From Limosilactobacillus sp. (GTDB taxonomy: Bacteria > Bacillota > Bacilli > Lactobacillales > Lactobacillaceae), in NCBI RefSeq assembly GCF_022651205.1, contig NZ_JALCQI010000005.1, forward strand, positions 1 to 64,000: 64,000 nt of DNA. Direction: 5' to 3'. The position numbers were made by a program, and so were the translations under genes. The notes beneath the pieces were generated by a model. The model did not search any database and was not told the origin of the DNA. It saw nothing but the letters and a program-made list of their open reading frames with translations. Shown one piece after another: positions 56,840 to 64,000 of the stretch. The stretch's first letter is position 1. Each line of letters begins with the position of its first letter.

Positions 56840-57476
56840 TTCAGAAATCGTTGCAGAGTCACTGCTGAAAATCAATGCGGTAACTCTAAGCCCTAACAAG
56901 CCATTTACCTGGGCCAGTGGAATGAAGGCGCCAATCTACACGGATAACCGGATTACCATTTCTTACCCGGCAGTTCGTAAGGCGATTTATACCGGCTTAG
57001 CTCAATTGATTCGTGATCATTTCCCAGAAGCAGAAGTAGTCGCGGGAACGGCAACGGCTGGGATCCCACATGCTGCTTGGGTTGCTCAGCAGTTAAAGCT
57101 TCCATTGATTTATGTTCGGAAGCAACCAAAGGATCATGGTCGTGGGAAGATGATCGAAGGGATCCTTGAACCTGACCAACAGGTAGTTGTGGTTGATGAT
57201 CTGATTTCAACCGGTGGCAGTGTCTTAAAGGCTGTCAAAGCAGTTCGTGAGGCTGGTGGTAATGTTGTTGGCGTTGTCTCAATCTTTACTTATCAACTTC
57301 CGGCTGCGGATACTAATTTTGGTGCTGCGGGGATTAAATATTATTCAGTTACTAACTACACTGAATTAATCAATCTTGCAATGAAGCAACACCAAATTTC
57401 TTCGGCTGACCTAGAAGTCCTTAAACAGTGGCGCGATAGCCCGTTATTGTGGTCGAAAGAACAAGCTGGAAAATAA
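56832..57476 (+). CDS. pyrE: Orotate phosphoribosyltransferase
   Basis: 214 residues. The PRPP-binding VVVVDDLISTGGSVLKA, the catalytic loop region KQPKDHGRGKMIEG and the N-terminal FTWASGMKAPIYTDNR identify PyrE. It joins orotate to PRPP to form OMP, the substrate of PyrF. The start is TTG 56832 behind GGAGGGG, inside the end of pyrF. A strong terminator follows. Confidence 0.96.
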   Translation: MTNSEIVAESLLKINAVTLSPNKPFTWASGMKAPIYTDNRITISYPAVRKAIYTGLAQLIRDHFPEAEVVAGTATAGIPHAAWVAQQLKLPLIYVRKQPKDHGRGKMIEGILEPDQQVVVVDDLISTGGSVLKAVKAVREAGGNVVGVVSIFTYQLPAADTNFGAAGIKYYSVTNYTELINLAMKQHQISSADLEVLKQWRDSPLLWSKEQAGK

Positions 57477-57488
57477 CTAAAAATAGCA

Positions 57489-57539
57489 AAAAGACTGAAG
57501 CTAGAAAAAGCAAAACGCTTTTTCTAGCTTCAGTCTTTT
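57489..57539. terminator. Bidirectional terminator after pyrE
   Basis: A perfect 23-bp stem (57489-57511 with 57517-57539) and a 5-nt loop, with A- and T-tracts at the ends. It separates the convergent pyrE and 57543-57944 genes. Confidence 0.92.
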
Positions 57540-57542
57540 AAT

Positions 57543-57944
57543 CTACTTTTTCAAATAATGAAATCTTTCTAGTAATTCACGCGAACGTTGGTCAGCAGGT
57601 CGGTAGCCAAGCCTGAATGAATGCTTGAAGTACATCATATTGTACAAGATAGCAAACACAAGTGAAGGCCACGGGAATTGCATTAACCAGTTTAGTCCAA
57701 AGAACAGGACGACTAACGCATAGTCGAGATCGAGGACGATCATCAAGATAAAGTTGTAATAATCGCCCCGGAACAATGCCGGTAGGGGACCAAACCAGAG
57801 TGTTGTCCATGAAATTCCCACTTTGGCAATCCTAATTTGCCCCTGATCATTAACAATCTTCGCGTAATTTGGTGGTAACGGGAGATTGTTGAGGTCAAAC
57901 GGGTTTTGGTTGTTGTCATTGTTGTTACCAAACGGGTTTTGCAT
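57543..57944 (-). CDS. Small integral membrane protein (DUF2628-like)
   Basis: 133 residues. An Asn/Pro-rich cytoplasmic N-terminus (PFGNNNDNNQNPFDLNN) is followed by the strand VGISWTTLWFGPLPALFRGDY and two or three helices, then a basic tail. The TTLWFGPLPALFRGD motif recalls DUF2628 proteins. No function is known to me. It starts at ATG 57944 behind GGAAGAG-type sequence and converges on pyrE. Confidence 0.65.
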   Translation of the reverse strand: MQNPFGNNNDNNQNPFDLNNLPLPPNYAKIVNDQGQIRIAKVGISWTTLWFGPLPALFRGDYYNFILMIVLDLDYALVVLFFGLNWLMQFPWPSLVFAILYNMMYFKHSFRLGYRPADQRSRELLERFHYLKK

Positions 57945-58064
57945 TACTCTTCCACTTCTTTCTTGTTATAAGTATAAATTTTAACACAAACTAACGGGAA
58001 CTCCTAATCTCACAACTTTTCTTATGGTACACTTAATTTGTTAACGTAGAAAAGGAGAAAAGCA

Positions 58065-59609
58065 ATGTTATTCTTTCTGAACGATAATATTCAGCATAAT
58101 AAATCAGGAATTGAGCACGCTCAAATTAAGCGATTACACCTGTTTGAGATGTTCAATGAATCCGCAAAGATTGTTACCCGAAAGTATTCGAATGAATTAC
58201 ATATGGTAACTGCAGAAGCGGAGATCGCTGATGAAGACTTTGTCAACCTATTTGATTATTTTCAAGAAGCGCGGATTTTTCCACAAAAGAACGTCACTAT
58301 TAGGGACATTGATATTGATCCAACTTGGGACCGCAAGGCTGACGGAATTAACTATAATTACTACCGCAATGGCAACCGAATTATGTACATTCGGCGCCGG
58401 AACGATAAGGAAAAACACATTATTAATTTGCAATACTTTGATCACTTCGGAAAACTATTGAAGGTTAGTTGGTATGACAACCGGGGCTTTATTTCTGTTG
58501 AACAGGTTTATGACTGGGATGGCAATATTGCGACCGAAAACTACATGCGTCCAGATGGAACGATCGCAATCCAACTTGAACACCAAAAGAACCGTCGTGA
58601 TAAAGTGATTGACACCTATCACCTCTTTAACTACAAGGGTCACGATTATCAGTTCGCCAATCTCGATGAACTAACTCGGTTCTTCTATGATGAATTGGTA
58701 ACTGATCCAGAATTAACCAATGATGAACCGGTGGGGCTAGTTGTTGACCGGTCCTATGAGGTTGGTTGGTCAGTACTTCACATGAAACATCGGGTATTCC
58801 GAGCAATGCAGCTGCACAACGATCACGTTAACGATAATAGTGACATGCTGCATTCAACCTTAAATTATAACTACACATGGGGCCTCAACCACGTTAAGGA
58901 TTGGGACGGAATTATTACCTTAACGCCACAACAACAAAAGGACGTGAAGGATCGTTTCGCTAAATTTGGGACGAAAATTTACCGAATCCCCGGACCAATT
59001 GTCCCTAAGGCAGTCCTTGAAGCTGATCACATTCCATTTGAAAAGCGGACAAAGAATCAAGTTGTAATGGTTGCTCGACTTTCACCAGAAAAGCAGCAGG
59101 ATCAACTATTAAAGGCCTGGCCGCAAGTTCTTGCCAAGGTTCCAGCAGCCAAACTCGATTTCTGGGGTTACGCTAACGATAACTTTGATAAAACGCTGAA
59201 GCAGATCGTGAAGGACGAAAAACTAGAAAGTTCCGTTACCTTCCACGGCTACACCAACGATCCAAATGCAGTTTATAATGATGCTCAATTGTTGATTCTG
59301 CCAAGTCGTGCAGAAGGATTGCCATTATCACTTGTTGAGGCCCAATCACACGGCTTACCAATTATTGCTAATGACATTAAGTATGGCCCGGCCGACGTTG
59401 TCATTGACGGACAAGACGGGATCCTGACCACTAATGGTGATATTGACGGCTTAGCTAAGGCAATTATTGACCTCCTTACTAATCAGGATAAGTTAGCGCA
59501 GTTCAGTGAAAATGCCTACAAGGATAGTGAACGGTATTCTGAACCAAACGTGATGAAACTTTGGAATGAATTAGTTGATGATATGAAGGAAAAGGAGGCC
59601 GCTAAATAA
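58065..59609 (+). CDS. gtfA: Glycosyltransferase family 4 enzyme, GtfA-like (protein or teichoic-acid glycosylation)
   Basis: 514 residues. The N-terminal half is the beta-meander add-on domain (DUF1975) found in GtfA/TagE-type enzymes. The C-terminal GT-B domain carries the EX7E motif EGLPLSLVE (within SRAEGLPLSLVEAQSHGLP). Tandem pairs of such genes act as a GtfA-GtfB complex; in L. plantarum the equivalent tagE5/tagE6 pair glycosylates secreted proteins. UDP-GlcNAc or UDP-Glc is the likely donor. It starts at ATG 58065 behind AAAGGAG and overlaps the next gene by one base (TAATG). Confidence 0.8.
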   Translation: MLFFLNDNIQHNKSGIEHAQIKRLHLFEMFNESAKIVTRKYSNELHMVTAEAEIADEDFVNLFDYFQEARIFPQKNVTIRDIDIDPTWDRKADGINYNYYRNGNRIMYIRRRNDKEKHIINLQYFDHFGKLLKVSWYDNRGFISVEQVYDWDGNIATENYMRPDGTIAIQLEHQKNRRDKVIDTYHLFNYKGHDYQFANLDELTRFFYDELVTDPELTNDEPVGLVVDRSYEVGWSVLHMKHRVFRAMQLHNDHVNDNSDMLHSTLNYNYTWGLNHVKDWDGIITLTPQQQKDVKDRFAKFGTKIYRIPGPIVPKAVLEADHIPFEKRTKNQVVMVARLSPEKQQDQLLKAWPQVLAKVPAAKLDFWGYANDNFDKTLKQIVKDEKLESSVTFHGYTNDPNAVYNDAQLLILPSRAEGLPLSLVEAQSHGLPIIANDIKYGPADVVIDGQDGILTTNGDIDGLAKAIIDLLTNQDKLAQFSENAYKDSERYSEPNVMKLWNELVDDMKEKEAAK

Positions 59610-61105
59610 TGTTCTTTTTCGTTAACCAATACCTATTGAGCAACGATTCAAGTATTGAGCACGCCGAAATGAAGCGGCTGAAGCTCTTTAAAGATCACAA
59701 TGCTGAGGCAAAGCTAGTTACACAAAATTATGACCAGATTATTCACGCAACGCTAAAACGTTTTGGATTGACTGATGATCAACTGGTTAATATGTATGAC
59801 TTCTTTGCGGGAACGACTAATTATACCGGTCACGATCTCCACGTCAGCGATTTGAACTTGCCAATTGAATACCAGGTTGGCACGGGAAACAACTACCAAG
59901 AAGTCAAAGATGGTGACCGGCTAATCTGCATCGTTTACTTTACAGGTGGAACGGTCGGCTTAGTTAACCACATCGACTGGTTTGATGTTGCTGGAAACAT
60001 TACCCTTCATCAACAGTATGATTTGCGTGGCTTTAAATCAGTTGATCAATTCTTGGGTGAAGATGGTCAAATTAGTTTTGAACGTTATTACCGTCCGGAT
60101 CAATCATTATATATGGAACGGTACTACGTTAAGTCGGTACAAAATACCCCCATTAATTCGTTAAACGTCCTGAAAAACTACAACGGCCACGATTACTACT
60201 TTGATAGTGAAGGTGATCTCTTTGCCTTCTTCTTGGATGAATTGAATAAGGCTAATGGTGAAAATAACATCTTCATCGCTGACAGACCTGCAACTGCTAT
60301 TCAGCCAGTAATGAGCATGCAAACGGCAGCTAAGAAGTACCTGTGGATGGCAATGAATCACGTTAACGATGGTGATAACTTGAAGACTGGTCCATTAAAC
60401 GCCATGCTTCAAAGACCGTTGACTACCGATCTTGATAAGTGGAACGGGATTATTACGATGACGGAAGCTCAAGCTGAAATGATCCGGAAGCGGATTAACG
60501 ATCAGAAGCCGGTCTACGCTATCAATGGTGTTCCCGTGAAGACGAACCGTCAGCGAGCAGCGATGAATTACCGGATTGCCGGACAGATTATTTATGTTGG
60601 TCGTCTCGGTGAAGATAAGCAAACTGGCAAGTTGATTGATATCTTTATCCGGATCCATAAGAAGGTACCGACTACTAAGTTAACCCTTTACGGTTATGGA
60701 AATGCTAATGATGTCAACCGTTACAAGAAGCAGGTTGATGATGCTGGTTTGACTGGAACGGTAATCTTTGCTGGTTACCAAGTCAACCTTGAAGCAGCCT
60801 ATAACAGTGCCCAACTATTCATGGACACTAGTCGAATTGACGGTCAACCACTAGCAATGGGAGAAGCTCTTTCCCATGGTGTTCCTGTTGTCAGTTATGA
60901 CTATCTTTACGGTCCAAGAGAAATGATTCAATCTGGCGTTAACGGTGAATTAATCCCACTAAATAACGCTAAAAAGATGGAAAAAGCTGCTGAAAACATC
61001 CTAACTGATCCTAAGCTCCTTCAAAAATTAAGCACCGGGGCTTACGATTCACTTGATGCAATCAGTAATCTTAAGACTTGGAAGCAGTGGAGTGCCTTAG
61101 CTTAA
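59609..61105 (+). CDS. gtfB: GtfB-like glycosyltransferase partner, probably non-catalytic
   Basis: 498 residues, paralogous to the gene just upstream: same add-on domain and GT-B fold. In the C-terminal domain the EX7E motif reads DGQPLAMGE, so the first Glu is Asp. In streptococcal GtfA-GtfB complexes GtfB is the non-catalytic partner that binds acceptor and stabilises GtfA, and this protein fits that role. ATG 59609 overlaps the stop of gtfA, so production is translationally coupled. Confidence 0.8.
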   Translation: MFFFVNQYLLSNDSSIEHAEMKRLKLFKDHNAEAKLVTQNYDQIIHATLKRFGLTDDQLVNMYDFFAGTTNYTGHDLHVSDLNLPIEYQVGTGNNYQEVKDGDRLICIVYFTGGTVGLVNHIDWFDVAGNITLHQQYDLRGFKSVDQFLGEDGQISFERYYRPDQSLYMERYYVKSVQNTPINSLNVLKNYNGHDYYFDSEGDLFAFFLDELNKANGENNIFIADRPATAIQPVMSMQTAAKKYLWMAMNHVNDGDNLKTGPLNAMLQRPLTTDLDKWNGIITMTEAQAEMIRKRINDQKPVYAINGVPVKTNRQRAAMNYRIAGQIIYVGRLGEDKQTGKLIDIFIRIHKKVPTTKLTLYGYGNANDVNRYKKQVDDAGLTGTVIFAGYQVNLEAAYNSAQLFMDTSRIDGQPLAMGEALSHGVPVVSYDYLYGPREMIQSGVNGELIPLNNAKKMEKAAENILTDPKLLQKLSTGAYDSLDAISNLKTWKQWSALA

Positions 61106-61123
61106 AGAAGTGTAATTTAAAAT

Positions 61124-61167
61124 ACCAGTGTAATTTCTTGTGATGAGAAAGGACACTGGTGTTTTTA
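61124..61167 (+). terminator. Terminator after gtfB
   Basis: Stem ACCAGTGT / ACACTGGT (8 bp, loop of about 21 nt) followed by GTTTTTATT. The T-run is also the first half of operator 1 of the following array. Confidence 0.7.
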
Positions 61168-61296
61168 TTGCAATAAAAATTAAGTTCGATTTTAAAATTT
61201 CTTTTCTTGTGATAAAAATTACAAGCTATTCATTTAAAATTTTTACTGCAATAAAAATTTTTGGTAATTATGTTATAATTTTTATTACAGTAAAAA
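61162..61296 (+). promoter_or_regulatory. Array of 18-bp palindromes at 39-bp spacing
   Basis: TTTTTATTGCAATAAAAA (61162-61179), TTTTTACTGCAATAAAAA (61240-61257) and TTTTTATTACAGTAAAAA (61279-61296) fit TTTTTAYTRCARTAAAAA. A degenerate copy (CTTTTCTTGTGATAAAAA, 61201-61218) fills the gap, so the four centres lie exactly 39 bp apart. The last site overlaps the end of TATAAT (61274-61279) and the expected transcription start, and ends next to the ribosome site of the ATPase gene. Confidence 0.75.
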
Positions 61297-61309
61297 GGGG
61301 GTTGAGATA

Positions 61310-62515
61310 ATGCTAATCAAACGGCCTAAATATATAAATTTTTTGAATGAATTTAAAGATACAGAATTTGTTAAAGTAATTACTGGAGTACGTCGTTCTG
61401 GGAAAACTTATTTAATGAATATGTTTATTGATGAGCTTCGTCATGAAGGAGTCCCCGAAGAACAAATTATTCATCTAAATTTTGAAAGTTTACAATATAC
61501 AAAGATAAAGGGAGCGATGGATTTATGGAAGTATGTCCATTCTCACGAAGTAAAAGGGAAAAAGAATTACTTATTTTTCGATGAAATTCAGAATGTTGAC
61601 GAGTGGGAACGAGCAATCAATAGCTTTCGTGTTGATATGGACGCGGATATTTATGTTACTGGCTCTAATTCACGACTACTTTCAGGAGAGCTAGCAACCC
61701 TATTAGCAGGGCGTTATGTTGAATTGACGGTGTATCCAATTTCATTTGCCGAATACTTTACTTTTCGCAAGGGACAGTCTTTCGAGGAAAATAAGTTATT
61801 TGATGAGTATTTACAATTTGGTGGCTTCCCAAATTCTATCCTGGCTCCTAGTACTAGTTTTCGCAATTCCATCTTGCAGGATATCTTTAATACGATCATG
61901 TATCGTGATATTGCATTGCGCTCCCGTGTGAAAAATGATCGAACAATTATAGCGATCGCCGAGTATCTAATGAGCGAGATCGGTAACCCTATCTCGGCAA
62001 ATAAAATTGCAGGAACGTTGAAAGCAGCGGGATTTAAAGCTCAAGCAAAATCAGTGATTGATTATCTTGAACTGCTTGAGGATGCATTTATTTTTTATAA
62101 GGCTCGACGATATGATATTCGCGGGAAAAAGTGGTTACAGACAATGGCAAAATATTATGTTGTCGATACGGGGCTACGGAACGTTCAATTAAATCGGAGC
62201 TCTCGAGACAATTTAGGACATGTTTTAGAAAATATTGTTTACATTGAGCTATTGCGTCGTGGATATAAGGTTGATGTCGGTAGTTATGATAATAAGGAGA
62301 TTGACTTTATTGCACGTAAAGGTGAAGAGGTTGAATACTATCAGGTGACGCTACATATACCAGAGGGTAGCATGCGTGAAACGGATAACTTAAGATTCTT
62401 GCCAGATGGTTATCCTAAAACAGTTTTATCATTGGACGCTAATGATGCTGGAATGGTTAATGGTATCAAGATTAAATATGTCCTTGATTGGCTACTTGAA
62501 GAGAATGAAAATTAG
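61310..62515 (+). CDS. AAA-family ATPase with DUF4143 C-terminal domain
   Basis: 401 residues. Walker A GVRRSGKTYLMNMF (about residues 26-39), Walker B KNYLFFDEIQNVDEWE and sensor VTGSNSRLL define the AAA_14 ATPase. The C-terminal part carries NKEIDFIARKGEEVEYYQV, the DUF4143 motif that resembles PD-(D/E)XK nucleases. These proteins are widespread, often in accessory regions; their cellular role is unknown. It starts at ATG 61310 behind GGGGG. Codon use is more AT-rich than that of the neighbours, and the upstream operator array is unique in the window, both consistent with recent acquisition. Confidence 0.85.
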   Translation: MLIKRPKYINFLNEFKDTEFVKVITGVRRSGKTYLMNMFIDELRHEGVPEEQIIHLNFESLQYTKIKGAMDLWKYVHSHEVKGKKNYLFFDEIQNVDEWERAINSFRVDMDADIYVTGSNSRLLSGELATLLAGRYVELTVYPISFAEYFTFRKGQSFEENKLFDEYLQFGGFPNSILAPSTSFRNSILQDIFNTIMYRDIALRSRVKNDRTIIAIAEYLMSEIGNPISANKIAGTLKAAGFKAQAKSVIDYLELLEDAFIFYKARRYDIRGKKWLQTMAKYYVVDTGLRNVQLNRSSRDNLGHVLENIVYIELLRRGYKVDVGSYDNKEIDFIARKGEEVEYYQVTLHIPEGSMRETDNLRFLPDGYPKTVLSLDANDAGMVNGIKIKYVLDWLLEENEN

Positions 62516-62580
62516 TATAATTTAATTACTTTAGATAAAAATAAAATCCCATGGAAACGCAACATAAGTTATAATACAAG

Positions 62581-62700
62581 CGACGCAGTACACAAATGGG
62601 CTTCAGTGCTCGGAAAATCCGAACGCTGAAGCCCTATTTGTGCTTGCGGGGGTTCCCACAGGCTAGCTACGCGTCGAAAAACGAACTAGCAGGCTAGTTC
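62581..62700 (-). repeat. Large intergenic hairpin element (different class)
   Basis: Outer arms CGACGC (62581-62586) and GCGTCG (62671-62676) enclose a long stem CACAAAT...GGGCTTCAG paired with CTGAAGCCC.ATTTGTG (62591-62642). A second hairpin GAACTAG-CAGG-CTAGTTC (62683-62700) follows. On the minus strand it starts with GGAGTGAGACAGAAC right after the stop of the methyltransferase gene. Position is like the A-G family, but the sequence is different. Confidence 0.6.
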
Positions 62701-62711
62701 TGTCTCACTCC

Positions 62712-64000
62712 CTATTTTCTCAATGACAGCTTAATGACGGCTTCACAACGGGTTGTTTGGGGCATCATATCAACAGGCTGGATGTAGTCGACATGGTAAA
62801 CGCTGGCAAGGCGACCAAGGTTTCGGGCCAGCGACGCCATATTACATGAAACATAAGCAAATTTGGCTGGCCGTTCTTTGATGATTTGTTCAATCAAATC
62901 ATTGTCGAGTCCGGTTCTTGGCGGGTCAACAACAAGGGCATCAAAGCGTAAACCATTCTTTCGCCACTGAGGAAGGACTTCTTCAGCACTACCAACTTCG
63001 TAATAGGCGTTCGTGATCCCGTTTAGGCTGGCATTTTGCTTTGCATCGTTAACTGCCTCAGGGATCGTTTCCATCCCCCAGACTTCCTTTACCTGGTTAG
63101 CCAATGATAACCCAATTGTCCCGATCCCGGCATAGGCATCGATCAGGACATCATCTGGTGAAAGCTCCAGTGCTTTTGCCGCTTCTTCATAGAGTGTTTC
63201 TGTTTGGGCGGGATTCAACTGTAAAAATGACCGGGCTGAAAGTTTGAAATCAAGCCCCATCAAGCTTTCAGTAATGTATTCCTGACCAGCAAGGTGGATC
63301 ATTTTGTCACCCCAAACGAGCGGTGTGTCACCAGGGTTAACGTTCTGCATCACCGAAACGACTTTTGGCAGCTTTTCATCAATCGCCATTAATAATTGAT
63401 GCTTGTGGGGAAGCTTCGGTGTATTAGTAATCAGGGTTAGCTGGATCTCTCCGGTTGCGACGGATTCCCGGACAACCAGGGTCTTGATAATCCCACTATT
63501 GTGCTCCTCATCGTAGACCGGAATTTGCAGGTCTTCAATTAACTGGACGAGGGTGCGGATAACCTTCATTGTTGCTGGCATTTGAACCGCACAAGTCTCG
63601 ATATCAACTAGATCATGGCTGCCTGCCCGATATAGTCCTGCCGCCACATGACCATCGACAATCCGAACTTGGAAGGTCGCTTTGTTTCGGTAGCCATATT
63701 CTTGAGGTGCAGCAATCGTTGGTCGAACGGCATAGGCACGGTAACCGTATGGTTTAAACTTCTCTAAACTGTCGAGGATTACTTGGCGCTTGAACCGCAG
63801 TTGGGCCGGGTAGGCAAGCTTCTCGAGTTCAAAGCCTCCCGCAACGTCAGCGTAATCGTCCCGTGGTTCAACCCGATCCCGACTTGCTTTCCGAAGGCGG
63901 TGGATCTTAGCTTCCAAAAAGCGGGGATGGACCCGGGTTACTTCTGCAACAACGACTTCATGAGGGAGGGCACCGGGAACAAAGCACACCTTATGTTTAA
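62712..64000 (-). CDS. 23S rRNA (uracil-5)-methyltransferase, RlmCD/RumA family (5' end beyond window)
   Basis: About 430 residues are visible. The frame runs off the right edge with KHKVCFVPGALPHE, the end of the TRAM domain. The SAM-binding motif is DAYAGIGTIGLSLA, and the catalytic site has VVDPPRTGLD and FAYVSCNMASLARNL (catalytic Cys). The iron-sulfur cysteines that most relatives carry after RVEP (C.....CGGC) are replaced: RVEPRDDYADVAGGFELEKL. The enzyme methylates uridine C5 in 23S rRNA (positions 747 and/or 1939 in relatives). Its stop is followed at once by the hairpin element. Confidence 0.9.
   Translation of the reverse strand, partial: KHKVCFVPGALPHEVVVAEVTRVHPRFLEAKIHRLRKASRDRVEPRDDYADVAGGFELEKLAYPAQLRFKRQVILDSLEKFKPYGYRAYAVRPTIAAPQEYGYRNKATFQVRIVDGHVAAGLYRAGSHDLVDIETCAVQMPATMKVIRTLVQLIEDLQIPVYDEEHNSGIIKTLVVRESVATGEIQLTLITNTPKLPHKHQLLMAIDEKLPKVVSVMQNVNPGDTPLVWGDKMIHLAGQEYITESLMGLDFKLSARSFLQLNPAQTETLYEEAAKALELSPDDVLIDAYAGIGTIGLSLANQVKEVWGMETIPEAVNDAKQNASLNGITNAYYEVGSAEEVLPQWRKNGLRFDALVVDPPRTGLDNDLIEQIIKERPAKFAYVSCNMASLARNLGRLASVYHVDYIQPVDMMPQTTRCEAVIKLSLRK

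Noticed and set aside
61162..61317. Short CRISPR array
   Set aside because: The 39-bp spacing is regular, but the repeated parts are 18-bp palindromes with drifting sequence, the spacers are AT-rich and not unique-looking, and there are no cas genes.

Overview
The window looks like part of a Limosilactobacillus chromosome (L. reuteri group or a close relative). This rests on the gene set and order, not on any search. The walRK-yycHIJ-htrA-rlmH block is followed by an iron-type 1,3-propanediol dehydrogenase, as I recall from L. reuteri. A LAB-type maltose phosphorylase operon, rexB/rexA-type addBA and a YSIRK/LPXTG surface protein also fit. GC content is moderate to low by eye. There is no rRNA, no recognisable transposase, no prophage and no CRISPR array.

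Layout. 1-1.8 kb: start of a metal P-type ATPase, a small membrane protein, and two identical tRNA-Lys genes around a HAD-fold gene that has lost its catalytic residues. 2-10.4 kb: the WalRK cell-wall regulon core, HtrA, a YutG-type phosphatase, a five-copy perfect DnaA-box cluster, and rlmH. 10.7-15.9 kb: a large repeat surface protein and the alcohol dehydrogenase. 16-20 kb: a minus-strand envelope group (DUF4097-like, membrane protein, cardiolipin synthase), NUDIX and OsmC. 20-26.7 kb: a small HTH gene with clpL, an orphan mazF, an acetyltransferase, a second cardiolipin synthase and a TSUP transporter. 26.8-40.3 kb: SOS-type addBA, translationally coupled to a LacI-family regulator, then the maltose operon (malT-mapA-pgmB). 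40.5-48.1 kb: aldo/keto reductase, Y-family polymerase with a YolD-like partner, a GDPD, a small alarmone synthetase and a two-component system. 48.1-51.5 kb: an 18-residue leader peptide with alternative RNA hairpins ahead of a membrane transporter, an M20 peptidase and a nitroreductase. 51.8-57.5 kb: divergent guaC/purA sharing PurR-type boxes, and a reduced pyrimidine operon (pyrR-pyrF-pyrE) with two PyrR-type attenuators. 58-61.1 kb: a GtfA/GtfB-type protein glycosyltransferase pair. 61.1-62.5 kb: an AAA/DUF4143 ATPase behind 39-bp-phased palindromes. 62.7 kb to the end: a 23S rRNA (uracil-5) methyltransferase that runs off the edge.

Three signals are not explained by ordinary annotation. 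(1) A family of about 100-300 nt structured repeats (six copies or remnants) sits at or just after stop codons, always in the orientation of the gene, with compensatory changes in the stems. (2) The leader-peptide attenuator at 48.13-48.35 kb has geometry that fits arrest of the ribosome at the leader stop codon better than simple amino-acid starvation. (3) Palindromes upstream of 61310 have centres exactly 39 bp apart. Two pairs of genes also let a living copy be compared with a degenerate one: PgmB with the HAD pseudoenzyme, and the two cardiolipin synthases.
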